Shown: positions 39,598 through 48,963 of the stretch, piece after piece | Layout of the letters: each line of letters begins with the position of its first letter | Numbering within the stretch: the stretch's first letter is position 1 | Source: Pseudomonas sp. HS6 | GTDB taxonomy: Bacteria > Pseudomonadota > Gammaproteobacteria > Pseudomonadales > Pseudomonadaceae | Reading direction: 5' to 3' | Length of the DNA stretch: 64,000 nt | Assembly: GCF_023375815.1 (NCBI RefSeq) | Contig: NZ_CP067412.1 | Coordinates: 2,480,001 to 2,544,000 of the forward strand | Made by a program: the position numbers and the translations under genes | The notes under the pieces: generated by a model | Database searches by the model: none | What the model saw: only the letters and a program-made list of their open reading frames with translations | Told to the model about the DNA's origin: nothing

Positions 39598-41831
39598 CCC
39601 CGCAAGACAAAGAAGCTTTTGAAGAGTTGCTGGCGAACTGCGCCGACGAGCCGATCCGCTTTCCCGGCGCGATCCAGCCGCACGGTTTGCTGCTGACCCT
39701 GAGCGAGCCAGACCTTTCGATCATCCAGATCAGCGCCAACGTCGAGACCTTGCTCGCCCGTCCGGCGCAAGAGCTGATCGGCCAGCCGCTGCAAAGCCTG
39801 ATCGGCGATGCCCACGCTGCGCAGGTTCGCGAGGCCTTGCAACAGCCGAGCCTGTCCGATGCGCCGCCGCTGCACTTTCGCCTTAATGGCACCGCGTTCG
39901 AAGGCTTGCTGCACCGGCATCAGGATGTGCTGATTCTGGAGCTGGAAATCCACGTCGAAAACTTCCAGCCGCGCAACGTCGCCGGCACCGAAACTCACCT
40001 CGGGCGGATGCTCGCGCGCCTGCAAAAGGCCCAGAGCCTGCAGGCGCTGTATGACATCAGCGTCAAGGAAATCCAGGCCATGACCGGTTACGACCGGGTG
40101 CTGATCTATCGCTTCGAAGACGAGGGCCACGGTCAGGTCATCGCCGAAGCGTCCGATCCGTCGATGGAAGTCTTCAACGGTCTGTTTTTCCCGGCCTCCG
40201 ACATCCCCGAGCAGGCCCGCGAGCTGTACCGCACCAACTGGCTGCGGATCATCCCGAACGCCGACTACCAACCGGTGCCGCTGGTGCCCAAGTTGCGCCC
40301 GGACACCCAAACCCCGCTGGACCTGAGCTTCGCCACATTGCGCAGCGTGTCGCCGATCCACTGCCAGTACATGAAGAACATGGGCGTACTGTCCTCGATG
40401 AGCATTTCCCTGCTCAAGGGTGACCGGCTCTGGGGCCTGATCAGTTGCGGCAACCGTCAGCCACTGCACGTACCCCATGAGTTGCGCACGGCGTGCCAGA
40501 CCATCGGCCAGGTGCTGTCGTTGCAGATCAGTGCGATGGAAGCGCTGGAAGTCAGCCGTCAGCGCGAGGAAAAGGTCGAGGCGCTGACGCTGCTCAATCA
40601 GGCGATGATCGATTCGCCACAGAACGTCTTCGATGGCCTGGCCAATCAGCCTGAAGTCTTGATGGCGCTCGCCAATGCCGGCGGCATCGCGATCATCGAA
40701 GACAAGCAATTGCACCGTTACGGCAGCTGCCCGGAGCCGGAAGCGATTCGTACGCTGCACAAGTGGTTGCAGGAGCGTGGCGAGCCGGTGTTCTCAAGTC
40801 ATCACCTGGCCAGCGTCTATCCGCCGGCCGCGCAGTATCAGCAGGTCGCCAGCGGCGTGCTCGCCATGAGCCTGCCCAAACCGGTGGACAACGGCGTGCT
40901 GTGGTTCCGCCCGGAGGTCAAAGAGAACATCAACTGGAGCGGCGACCCGCGCAAACCGCTGGATCTGGAAAATTCCGACGTCGGCCTGCGCTTGCGGCCG
41001 CGTACCTCGTTCGAAATCTGGAAGATCGAGATGGCCGGGATTTCCACCAAGTGGAGCCACGGCGATCTGTTTGCCGCCAATGACCTGCGCCGCTCGGCCC
41101 TGGAAAATGATCTGGCCCGTCAAGTGCGCCGCGAGCAGGAAGCGGTGCGTGCTCGCGACGAGCTGGTGGCGGTGGTGTCCCACGACCTGCGCAACCCGAT
41201 GACCGTGATTTCCATGCTGTGCGGCATGATGCAAAAGGCTTTCAGCTCGGACGGGCCGCACACCTCGCGGCGCATTTCGACCGCCATCGACACCATGCAA
41301 CAAGCGGCCGGACGTATGAATACGCTGCTGGAAGACTTGCTCGATACCTCGAAAATCGACGCCGGCCGCTACACCATCGCGCCGCAGAAACTCGATGTCG
41401 CGCAGATGTTCGAGGAGGCGCAATCACTGCTCGCGCCGCTGGCGCTGGACAAGGACATCAGCATCTCCTTCGAGGCCGATCCCGATCTGAATATTCATGC
41501 CGACCCCGAGCGGCTGTTCCAGGTACTGTCGAATCTGGTCGGCAACGCGATAAAATTCACGCCGCGCCTTGGCAAGGTTGACGTACACGCGAAATCGGTC
41601 GGTGACGAGATCGTATTCAGCGTACGCGACAGCGGCGAAGGCATTCCCAAGGATCACTTGCCGCATGTGTTCGACCGTTACTGGACAGTGAAGGAAGGCA
41701 ATCCGAACGGCACCGGGCTGGGTCTTTACATCACACAGGGCATTGTCGAGGCCCATGGCGGGCGGATTGTGGCCGAGAGCGAGCCGGGGCGGGGCAGCGA
41801 ATTCCGCTTCACCGTGCCGCGTCTGGACTGA
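39594..41831 (+). CDS. bphP: Bacteriophytochrome histidine kinase BphP
   Basis: 745 residues. Domains in order: PAS (about 15-120) with the biliverdin-attaching Cys16 near ANCADEPIRFPGAIQPHG; GAF (about 140-320) with FPASDIPEQARELYRTNWLR; PHY (about 330-500); HisKA with phospho-acceptor His in VVSHDLRNPMTV (about residue 529); HATPase with NLVGNAIKF, DSGEGIPKDHLPHVF and GTGLGLYI. It senses red/far-red light and passes the signal to a response regulator, not encoded nearby. It is coupled to bphO by a 4-bp overlap, and its end overlaps the DJ-1 gene on the other strand by 23 bp. Confidence 0.95.
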   Translation: MTPQDKEAFEELLANCADEPIRFPGAIQPHGLLLTLSEPDLSIIQISANVETLLARPAQELIGQPLQSLIGDAHAAQVREALQQPSLSDAPPLHFRLNGTAFEGLLHRHQDVLILELEIHVENFQPRNVAGTETHLGRMLARLQKAQSLQALYDISVKEIQAMTGYDRVLIYRFEDEGHGQVIAEASDPSMEVFNGLFFPASDIPEQARELYRTNWLRIIPNADYQPVPLVPKLRPDTQTPLDLSFATLRSVSPIHCQYMKNMGVLSSMSISLLKGDRLWGLISCGNRQPLHVPHELRTACQTIGQVLSLQISAMEALEVSRQREEKVEALTLLNQAMIDSPQNVFDGLANQPEVLMALANAGGIAIIEDKQLHRYGSCPEPEAIRTLHKWLQERGEPVFSSHHLASVYPPAAQYQQVASGVLAMSLPKPVDNGVLWFRPEVKENINWSGDPRKPLDLENSDVGLRLRPRTSFEIWKIEMAGISTKWSHGDLFAANDLRRSALENDLARQVRREQEAVRARDELVAVVSHDLRNPMTVISMLCGMMQKAFSSDGPHTSRRISTAIDTMQQAAGRMNTLLEDLLDTSKIDAGRYTIAPQKLDVAQMFEEAQSLLAPLALDKDISISFEADPDLNIHADPERLFQVLSNLVGNAIKFTPRLGKVDVHAKSVGDEIVFSVRDSGEGIPKDHLPHVFDRYWTVKEGNPNGTGLGLYITQGIVEAHGGRIVAESEPGRGSEFRFTVPRLD

Positions 41832-42594
41832 GTACCGGTTCGCGTCGGGTGGCCTGCAACAAGGCCACCCATTCGGCAGCGAATCGATGGCAGTCGCCGG
41901 GCCAGCGGGCCGTGAGCAGGTTGCCGTCGCGTACCACAAAACCGATTTGCGGGTTCTCTGCCTGGTCGCGTTTGGCAATGAGCGGCCCGCGTATGAAATC
42001 GGCGTTGCTGGCCAGTGCGGTTTTCACTTCTGCCTCGACGGTCTGCTTGTAGGTACGGTAGTAACGCCCCAGCCACGCAGCGGTCATCAGCCACGCTGGC
42101 AACTCCATGGTTGCCGCCAGCAGTGCCGTGACCTTGCGCCCGAACAACACCGAACGCCCGGTTTCCGGATCGAGTGTTCTGGCCAGCAACAACACGCCAT
42201 GACACACCGCCGCCACGGGTTTTTCGGCCTTGAAAAATTGCAGGGCGATCTGCTGGGCCTGTGTAGATTCCAACAGCGTGCGCATGTCTTTGGCATGACC
42301 GCCGGGAATCAGCAAACCGTCAAACCGGTTCGTGTCGACATCGGCATAGGCCAGCGGCTGCTTGAACGCTTCGGACTCGATCATTTGCGTGTAACTGTGA
42401 AGGTCGGCTTTGCGCGTCATCAGCATCGAATTCAGCAGGCCGAAACCGATGTCCACCAACCGTGGGTCGGCGTGGGCGGGCAAGCCTTGCGGGGTGGCAA
42501 AGCGCACTTCAATTCCTGCGTCGCAAAGTGCCTGCCACGGCACGCTGCTTTCGGTCGGGTCGTAATCGGCGGAGGGCAACAGAATCAGAATCAT
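41809..42594 (-). CDS. DJ-1/PfpI family protein (class I GATase-like)
   Basis: 261 residues from ATG 42594 (MILILLPSADYDPTESSVPW); the longer open frame upstream has no ribosome binding site. The nucleophile elbow is PVAAVCHGVLLLARTLD, and YADVDTNRFDGLLIPGGHAKDM supplies the Asp/Glu and oxyanion parts. Families with this plan include glyoxalase III-like chaperones (Hsp31) and stress proteases. The C-terminal half (TMELPAWLMTAAWLGRYYRTYK) is longer than in minimal PfpI proteins. It is convergent with bphP. Confidence 0.85.
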   Translation of the reverse strand: MILILLPSADYDPTESSVPWQALCDAGIEVRFATPQGLPAHADPRLVDIGFGLLNSMLMTRKADLHSYTQMIESEAFKQPLAYADVDTNRFDGLLIPGGHAKDMRTLLESTQAQQIALQFFKAEKPVAAVCHGVLLLARTLDPETGRSVLFGRKVTALLAATMELPAWLMTAAWLGRYYRTYKQTVEAEVKTALASNADFIRGPLIAKRDQAENPQIGFVVRDGNLLTARWPGDCHRFAAEWVALLQATRREPVLSPDAAR

Positions 42595-42736
42595 CAAAGG
42601 CAGACTTCCAGGTCGAGAGTAATTGCATAGCCAGAGCGTAGTGGGTCTGCGCGTGCGGGGGTAATTTCCTTCAATACTGCCCGATGTGTGCTGGCTACTG
42701 TGAGCGCCTTGTTCCTCGATTTGAAGCAGGTGTGCG

Positions 42737-43324
42737 ATGAGTCTGATTGTGTCGATGGCGGCGTTTGCACTGGCCGCGTCCATTACTCCGGGTCCGGTGA
42801 ATATTGTGGCGTTGAGCTCCGGTGCGCAGTTTGGCTTTCGCGCCAGCCAGCGGCATGTGGCCGGGGCGACGCTGGGGTTTGTGCTGTTGCTGGTGTTGAT
42901 GGGGTTGGGGCTTCACGAAGTGTTGAAACTGTGGCCGTCACTGACCCGCGTGGTGCAACTGGCCGGGGTGGCGTTTCTGCTGTTCATGGCCTGGAAACTG
43001 GCCACCGATGACGGGCGGTTGAACGCGAAAGAATCGGGGAGGGCACCGTCGATGTTCTATGGCGCAGTGATGCAATGGCTCAATCCCAAGGCGTGGCTGG
43101 CCTGCGTGGCGGGCATGGGCGCGTTTGTCGCCGATGGCGAGGCGCGGCTGGTGTGGCAGTTTGCGGCGGTGTATCTGGTGATCTGTTATCTGTCGGTCGG
43201 GTGCTGGGCCTATGCCGGGACGTTCTTGCGCGGCTATCTCGGCAACCCGGCGGGAATGCGGTTGTTCAATCGGGTGATGGCGTTGTTGCTGGCGGTCAGT
43301 GCGGGATACTTGTTGTACCCGTAG
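42737..43324 (+). CDS. LysE/RhtB family exporter (second copy)
   Basis: 195 residues with six hydrophobic segments; ASITPGPVNIVALSSGAQFG near the N-terminus and VMQWLNPKAWLACVAGMGAF mark the family. The substrate is probably an amino acid. ATG 42737 follows AAGCAGG. It is divergent from the DJ-1 gene and convergent with the large effector-like gene, 55 bp away. Confidence 0.9.
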   Translation: MSLIVSMAAFALAASITPGPVNIVALSSGAQFGFRASQRHVAGATLGFVLLLVLMGLGLHEVLKLWPSLTRVVQLAGVAFLLFMAWKLATDDGRLNAKESGRAPSMFYGAVMQWLNPKAWLACVAGMGAFVADGEARLVWQFAAVYLVICYLSVGCWAYAGTFLRGYLGNPAGMRLFNRVMALLLAVSAGYLLYP

Positions 43325-43379
43325 ATTCATCTGCATATCAATGTATGCCGTGCCCCGGCGAACGGGGCACGGGCAAGTA

Positions 43380-46300
43380 TCAGAATATGCCGTTGAGTAC
43401 ACTGAACACATGAGGAGGCATGGCAGTGAATCGGTTTTCTCGCAGTTGAATGATGGCGTATAACGCACTGGCCGTCCGGCCGTTACCGTCACCAAAGCCT
43501 TGGAATCCAACCACTGCCGCCAACAACTGTTTGTCGAGGTGCGGATGGGTCAAGTCCAGTTTTTGCAAGTGTTGCTCCAACAGCGAAAAACCGGTGGGGC
43601 TGCTTCCATATTTCGTCGACAAGCCTGCATCGCGAACTCTTCCAACTGCCTCAGGAACGAGTCGACGGTGGATTTCCTTGATAACACCCGGATCGATCAA
43701 GGATGCGCCGTTGCCTGCATACTCTCGAAGAAGGCTTGTGATGTTGTTGAAGTCATTGCCTGAAGAGCTCGAGCCGTTCAGCATCCAGGCGGCCGCTCTG
43801 TGTGTCGGGTCGGTGTAGTTGAGAGGATTGAAGATCGAGTCTGGCAGGACGTCGGTATAAGGCGCTTTACCCAGGTCAAGTTTCAAGACGTTTTCTTGAT
43901 AGCCTTTCATGTAGTGGGCTTTTTTGCTTTCAAGCCCGAAAAGGACGTCCAGTGTTTCGACATAATCACGCGCTGTGATTTTCGTATCGAAAAGTCGGAT
44001 CGGGTGGCTGGCGATATAGGCGCCCGTCAATTCTTCCAGCGCTGTACGGCCGATCAGCGACTGCAATGAGTTCGCCTGAGAGGATTGCAGCGCGGTGGTT
44101 TTCACCGCGTTGTTGGTCAAGTGCTGCAGTTCGTTCTCCGTTACTCCTTTTGGCAACGTGAAATTCTTTTCGCTCAGGCGCGCAACAATCTCTTGAGTCG
44201 TTTGGATACTGTCGCTTTTAAACAGGGTCCGGGCATGCGATACGGTGTCGAGCTTCATGCGAATTTGCGCAGCCGAGCCCGTATGCTCAAGGGCCTTGAG
44301 CAAGTCGTAGCTGTTTGCGCCTGTCAGGTAACGCAACTGCTGGCGCGCCTGGCGAGTCACCGAAAGTGTCGAGGCGCTCAGTTTAGAAACGCTGCGGCCC
44401 AGTAACTTGCCTGTGCCCTTGATCAACTGAGGTAGCCCACTCACGGGATTGAACAGGCCCAGCGTCGTGCTTGTGAGCACTCGGGAAGCGGAAAGCAGCC
44501 GAGTGGCTGCGCTCGCGCCTTTGGCGGTGGCACTGGCTATCTTCGCGGGCACGGCTGCAAAGACGATAGCCAGCGCTGCGGCGTCCACCACGCAGTCGAC
44601 GATGGCGGCGCCTTGCTTCTTCTGATCGCCGGAGAAGAGGCCTTCCACGCAACCCTTGAATGGAATGATCAGGTTGAGAATGACGTCGAAGATGGCTTCG
44701 GTCTTGGCGATCGCTCGCTCGCGTGTTGTAGGGTGCAGACCCAGTTGGCGAATTTCACTTTCGGTGATGTAGGGGTTTTTTTCGGCGATGAGTTTGCTCA
44801 GAGCTTCCTTGCGCGGCGAGCGGAAGAACGGTGTCGGATAATCCGGGTCAGCCTCTCCTGTCGGGGCCTTGAGTTCACCGATCTTGCGCAGATAAAACCT
44901 GGATTTTGCGGTATCCCTCGGATCGACGTTTTGTTGATAAGCCTGGATGTCTATCGGTACGTTTTCGAGTTTTTTCCTGTCGGCGAAGCGAGTATCCAGG
45001 TCGTAGTAATTTCCTGATACCAACGGCGCAAGAAACGGTTCCAGGTCCCGGTTGTATCGACACTCCATTCTCATGGGGAACAATTCAAAACAGGCCACTC
45101 TGTTATGAGCATATTGCGTGCAGATAATGACGCCGTAACGGCCTGTTTTGCCTGGCAGTTCGGCGGCAGGCACCGTGACACCCGGGCGGCCGGAGGCCGA
45201 CTCAGGTCGGTATTCGATTGTCTGGAGGGCGTAGATACCCAGCGCGCCGTATTCCAGGTCGCCGGCATCTTCCGGGAGCACTTTTGAAAGTGCGACTTCT
45301 ATATTGCTGGCCAGGGCTTCGGTAATACCACTGAAGTAGTCTGAAATCGCCGTTTCATAAAGCTCCTGGACGGGAAACAGAGCGTCCAGTCCCGGAAGCG
45401 ATTCATAGATACTGTTGCCCCGGATACGGTTCCAATCCCGAGTGTGAAGTTCATCCCCCATGTATAGATCCAGCACAGACACTTTACGTCCGCCGCCACC
45501 TCCGCTGCCGCGGTGTTTGACCAACAGTTCTTCGGGGTCGCATTCCGGAACACTGGACTTCAGCTCCTTCAAGGCAAGCTGCTTGCGATCAGGCAGGGGG
45601 CTGGAAAACTTCTCGGCGGCGCTCAGTATCTTGTCCAGATGCCGGTTGTATTCGCTAGTGGCGTAGGTGATGGAGGCCTGACTGACGAAACTGTCGGTAT
45701 TTCGAGAAACAAGTCTGTTCATTACGGCCCAGTTGATCACCGGGTCAACCGCCGCATGTTTCTGTAATGACGACAGCAACGGCATGGCCTTCGCGGATTG
45801 TCCGAAGCCCAACAGATGTTCATAGCTCATCTTGCGGGAGACTCCGGGGATCAATGCCTCGACGAGGTGTACCGCCTGAGTGCCGATCACCCAGGCGGGT
45901 GTGCCGATCTTCACTGCGCCAGGCCAATGGGGAAACAGATATTCAGGGGCCATTCCTCCGAGGACCCACTGCGCCACCAGAGGAGCGAACAACGGATGGA
46001 GACTCAATTCGCCGATCAGATGCTGTTCGAGTTGTGCGCGAACGGCGGAAGGAGGGCGCATGAGGAAATCGGGGGCGTACAGGTCGAAACCGGCAAAGTG
46101 AGTGCTGGCAATGTCGAGGGCTGGGTCGAGGTCGAGCAGCATGGCGGCAATCAACAGCTGTTCGACAACTCTCCGTATCGGCGCCTCCCCGGCCGTATCA
46201 GGAAACCAGCCCAACGCGTGGATATAATCCTGAGCGTGTTCCGAACTCCACACGGCAGTATCGAGCAGTCTTTGTATCCGGTAATCCACGCTGACAGGCA

Positions 46301-47045
46301 ATGGATCAACGGAAGTGCTGGAAAGCATCAGGTGGCCGCCGAAGGTTGCGGTGAGAGACTCATCTCCCCCCGTCAACGTTTCGGTGACCTGAGCAATGAT
46401 GGCGCGCTGTTTGTCGTCAAGTTTGAAAGGCGATCCATCGGGCGCGTCCAGCAATTCCCAATAATTACCATACTCGGGGGCCTCGGGCAGTGTCGAAAAG
46501 TTGAGCAGATCAATCAGGCCTCTGGTCTCGTTTTCGTTTCCTGGTAATTGCAGACCATGGAAGCGCAACCATTGGCCGACAAGAATATTCTCGCCGGAAG
46601 TCACCCAGCCACCACTTGATCGTGCTGCGCTGCCAAGCAACTTCAAATCCTGGACAAAGTCACTAAGGTGGGCAACATCGGCCGTGATGTTGTGAGGGGA
46701 AACAAAACGGGTGGCGGGTTTTTCGTCATGTCCGACGATGTTTTGATAAGAAAAGTAGAAGCGGCTGTTTTGATCAACCAGAAAGATTGCCGTTTCCGGG
46801 ATTGAACGGCGACGCCGAATGGCAGCAAACCCGGGGTGGCGAAGAAGAATAGAGAGAGAAACTCTGGCATTGCGGTGGATCTGGTCGAAACCGGTGCTTC
46901 CGACGTCCGAAGTCAGCAGTTGGTCCCATTCCCAATTCAGTGTTTCGACCGCGTGCGTGTTGTCAATGAAGTTGTTGAGAGTTGTTGCAATATGTTGTTT
47001 TTGAAGTTCGTCCGAGTGACGCGTCGTAGGGGTATTGGATTGCAT
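43380..47045 (-). CDS. Large toxin/effector-like protein with C-terminal degenerate Fic domain
   Basis: 1221 residues, no signal peptide. The first about 770 residues resemble large helical Pseudomonas toxin/effector proteins but match no domain I can name with confidence; a Gly-rich loop (HRGSGGGGGRK) is in the middle. A hydrophobic stretch at about residues 782-850 (VDAAALAIVFAAVPAKIASA) could insert in membranes. The C-terminal part is Fic-like: LLAAVVGFQGFGDGNGRTAS (1174-1193) fits HxFxDGNGRxxR with His replaced by Gln1182 and the last Arg by Ser1193; the upstream THPHLDKQ fits the helix before the motif. Fic enzymes AMPylate or otherwise modify target proteins; without the His, activity would be altered or lost. 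Base composition is lower in GC than neighbours. No immunity or secretion gene is next to it. Confidence 0.8.
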   Translation of the reverse strand: MQSNTPTTRHSDELQKQHIATTLNNFIDNTHAVETLNWEWDQLLTSDVGSTGFDQIHRNARVSLSILLRHPGFAAIRRRRSIPETAIFLVDQNSRFYFSYQNIVGHDEKPATRFVSPHNITADVAHLSDFVQDLKLLGSAARSSGGWVTSGENILVGQWLRFHGLQLPGNENETRGLIDLLNFSTLPEAPEYGNYWELLDAPDGSPFKLDDKQRAIIAQVTETLTGGDESLTATFGGHLMLSSTSVDPLPVSVDYRIQRLLDTAVWSSEHAQDYIHALGWFPDTAGEAPIRRVVEQLLIAAMLLDLDPALDIASTHFAGFDLYAPDFLMRPPSAVRAQLEQHLIGELSLHPLFAPLVAQWVLGGMAPEYLFPHWPGAVKIGTPAWVIGTQAVHLVEALIPGVSRKMSYEHLLGFGQSAKAMPLLSSLQKHAAVDPVINWAVMNRLVSRNTDSFVSQASITYATSEYNRHLDKILSAAEKFSSPLPDRKQLALKELKSSVPECDPEELLVKHRGSGGGGGRKVSVLDLYMGDELHTRDWNRIRGNSIYESLPGLDALFPVQELYETAISDYFSGITEALASNIEVALSKVLPEDAGDLEYGALGIYALQTIEYRPESASGRPGVTVPAAELPGKTGRYGVIICTQYAHNRVACFELFPMRMECRYNRDLEPFLAPLVSGNYYDLDTRFADRKKLENVPIDIQAYQQNVDPRDTAKSRFYLRKIGELKAPTGEADPDYPTPFFRSPRKEALSKLIAEKNPYITESEIRQLGLHPTTRERAIAKTEAIFDVILNLIIPFKGCVEGLFSGDQKKQGAAIVDCVVDAAALAIVFAAVPAKIASATAKGASAATRLLSASRVLTSTTLGLFNPVSGLPQLIKGTGKLLGRSVSKLSASTLSVTRQARQQLRYLTGANSYDLLKALEHTGSAAQIRMKLDTVSHARTLFKSDSIQTTQEIVARLSEKNFTLPKGVTENELQHLTNNAVKTTALQSSQANSLQSLIGRTALEELTGAYIASHPIRLFDTKITARDYVETLDVLFGLESKKAHYMKGYQENVLKLDLGKAPYTDVLPDSIFNPLNYTDPTHRAAAWMLNGSSSSGNDFNNITSLLREYAGNGASLIDPGVIKEIHRRLVPEAVGRVRDAGLSTKYGSSPTGFSLLEQHLQKLDLTHPHLDKQLLAAVVGFQGFGDGNGRTASALYAIIQLRENRFTAMPPHVFSVLNGIF

Positions 47046-47330
47046 AATGTAAGTTCTAGCCGGTAGTCAGTATGGGGGTGTTCTGAGTGGGTGAGGCTAA
47101 CTTATCATGCGCGGCGAAGAGTCGAAGTTTGTGTGTTGAAGTGTGTGGTGAAGGAACAAGTATGTGCGATTGGCACTGTTGTAAAGGGGGCGGGGTTGTA
47201 TGTTTGAATTGTGTTTGTTTGTTAATCGAGGGCGTTCAGTTATTGCTCTCGATTGAAAGGAGGTCGACTTGACGAGTCATTTGATCGCAGCGAACAGCAG
47301 TGTCTGGAGACGTTTTGCGCTGTGGACGCG
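47046..47330. other. GT-rich intergenic region, no gene supported
   Basis: The 285 bp upstream of the effector-like gene are unusually G+T-rich. A hairpin ATCGAGGGC (47225-47233) with GCTCTCGAT (47245-47253) could end the AraC transcript. A 61-codon Cys-rich frame on the plus strand lacks a ribosome binding site and is not called. Confidence 0.45.
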
Positions 47331-48164
47331 TCAGCCTCGATACTGTCCCGGAGTCGCCGCCAGATGTTGTTTGAACGCCCGCTGAAAATGCGCCTGATCA
47401 GCAAACCCGGACTCCAGCGCCACATCCGCAATCAACCGCCCGCGACGCAAACACTCGCGGGCGAACTGAATACGCTGGTTGACCACAAACGCGTGGGGCG
47501 TCATGCCGAAGTGCTGTTTGAAGGCGCGGATCAGGTACGACGGTGACAGTTCGGCAGCGGCGCAGATGTCGTCGAGGCTGAGCAGGTCGGTGCAGTGCTG
47601 GCGGATGAAGTCGGCGGCGCGTTCAAGTTTGAAGTTTGGCTCGCGCAACGGTTGTTCGATGGGGTTCAGGCGCAGTTGCAGGTCGCTGAAAAACTCCACC
47701 GCCACGCTCTGTTTGCGCAGCACGTCTTGCTGATCGTCGACCAACACGCCGTACAACGCATTCAAGTCGCGAAACAGGCGGACGTCATTCAAATGGGTAT
47801 CGGAAAACCGCCGAAATTCAAGCTCTGCGCTGAACCCCAACTGATGCTGCAGATCGGTCAGCCACGGCGTTTCCACATACAACATCAGATACGACCACGG
47901 CTGATCGTCAATCGGATTGCACGCGTGCACATCCCCCGGATTCATCAGCACCACCGTGCCCGCCGCCACTTCGAACGACGATTGCTCATGCACATAGGTG
48001 CTGCGTCCGGCGGTGATCGCGCCGATGGAGAAGTGCGCGTGGGAATGCCGGGAATAGCAGACTTCGCGCCCGTCGGCGATGGCCCGCGCTTCGATGAAGG
48101 GCAGGGCATCGTCGCGCCAGAAACGCGGGGATTGTTCGGGGTTCTTGGCGGCAGCTTTCATCAT
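47331..48164 (-). CDS. AraC family transcriptional regulator
   Basis: 277 residues from ATG 48164. An N-terminal cupin-like ligand domain (about residues 15-150; HSHAHFSIGAITAGRSTYVH and VVLMNPGDVHACNP) is followed by the double helix-turn-helix (about 175-275; LSLDDICAAAELSPSYLIRAFKQ and IADVALESGFADQAHFQRAF). The form is that of AraC-type sensors of small molecules such as amino acids. The upstream open frame to 48443 is a shadow of the next gene. Its target is not evident; the LysE exporters or the adjacent VOC gene are possible. Confidence 0.9.
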   Translation of the reverse strand: MMKAAAKNPEQSPRFWRDDALPFIEARAIADGREVCYSRHSHAHFSIGAITAGRSTYVHEQSSFEVAAGTVVLMNPGDVHACNPIDDQPWSYLMLYVETPWLTDLQHQLGFSAELEFRRFSDTHLNDVRLFRDLNALYGVLVDDQQDVLRKQSVAVEFFSDLQLRLNPIEQPLREPNFKLERAADFIRQHCTDLLSLDDICAAAELSPSYLIRAFKQHFGMTPHAFVVNQRIQFARECLRRGRLIADVALESGFADQAHFQRAFKQHLAATPGQYRG

Positions 48165-48196
48165 TGGGGGTCTCGGCAGGCCAATGCCCGAGTGTA

Positions 48197-48700
48197 TTAG
48201 CTCTGGCCGGCGAAGGCTCGCTCGAGTTCGGCGATGTCGAGTTTCTTCATCCCGAACATGGCCTGCATCGCCCGTTGGGCTTTGCTCTGGTCGGCGTCGG
48301 TCATCATGTGCATGAACGCCACTGGCACGATCTGCCACGATACGCCGAACTTGTCCTTGAGCCAGCCGCATTGTTGCGCTTCCACAGGGCCGCCAGCGGA
48401 CAGGTTGCCCCAGAAATGGTCGACTTCTTCCTGGTTCTGGCAATTGACCTGAAACGAAATCGCCTCATTGAATTTGAAAATCGGCCCGCCATTGAGCCCG
48501 GTGAACGTGTGGCCGTCGAGTTCGAAACTGACGGTCATCACCGAGCCTTCCGGGCGGCCGTGAAATTCCTGGCCGACCTTGCTGTAGTGGGTGAGGGCGG
48601 TGATTTTCGAGTGGTCGAAGATCGAGCAGTAAAACTTCGCCGCCGCTTCGGCCTGATCGTCGAACCACAGGCAGGGCGTCAGTTTTTGAAAGCGTTGCAT
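48197..48700 (-). CDS. VOC family protein, PhnB/3-demethylubiquinone-methyltransferase-like
   Basis: 167 residues from ATG 48700, which has CGAGGA nine bases before it. The start MQRFQKLTPCLWFDDQAEAA and the segment FNEAISFQVNCQNQEEVDHFW are typical of the PhnB-like VOC group often misnamed as ubiquinone methyltransferases. The end LDIAELERAF is also typical. Catalytic role unknown. Followed on the same strand by the AraC gene after 32 bp. Confidence 0.88.
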   Translation of the reverse strand: MQRFQKLTPCLWFDDQAEAAAKFYCSIFDHSKITALTHYSKVGQEFHGRPEGSVMTVSFELDGHTFTGLNGGPIFKFNEAISFQVNCQNQEEVDHFWGNLSAGGPVEAQQCGWLKDKFGVSWQIVPVAFMHMMTDADQSKAQRAMQAMFGMKKLDIAELERAFAGQS

Positions 48701-48809
48701 GGCAGTCATCCTCGGCAGGTTAGACACGCTGGATTAATAGCGTAGTCAGTCTGCGCTCGGCTGGCGGTGTCAGGGATCGAGTGGTTGGCAGTTTTCAAAA
48801 TGAGATGTA

Positions 48810-48866
48810 GTCAAATTGACATTTACTATTGTCAAAATGACTCGTTCATTTTTGTGTCAAATTGAC
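48810..48866 (+). promoter_or_regulatory. Three NorR/FhpR-type enhancer sites (GT-N7-AC)
   Basis: Three copies of an 11-bp palindrome lie upstream of ppyR: GTCAAATTGAC (48810-48820), GTCAAAATGAC (48831-48841) and GTCAAATTGAC (48856-48866), spaced 21 and 25 bp. All match the GT-N7-AC core known for NorR, a nitric-oxide-sensing sigma54 activator that uses three sites. A degenerate fourth copy is near 48794. In P. aeruginosa the NorR homologue FhpR acts in this neighbourhood. Confidence 0.75.
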
Positions 48867-48907
48867 TCGTATTTTCGCAACTGGCTGATATTGTTGGGCT
48901 AAAAATC

Positions 48908-48922
48908 TGGCATGCAAGTTGA
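48908..48922 (+). promoter_or_regulatory. Probable sigma54 promoter of ppyR-nnrS
   Basis: TGGCATGCAAGTTGA fits TGGCAC-N5-TTGC with the -24 GG at 48909-48910 and a ten-base spacer, though the -12 element reads GA, not GC. It lies 43 to 100 bp after the three enhancer-type sites, the geometry expected for an NorR-controlled promoter. Confidence 0.6.
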
Positions 48923-48963
48923 ATTGTTCTACGTACAAACTGATCCGCTCAGGAGTACGAAAC

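Noticed and set aside
47087..47272. Cys-rich 61-residue ORF upstream of the effector-like gene
   Set aside because: No ribosome binding site, GTG start in a GT-rich non-coding stretch, and no similarity to the Cys-repeat genes at 11.4 kb.
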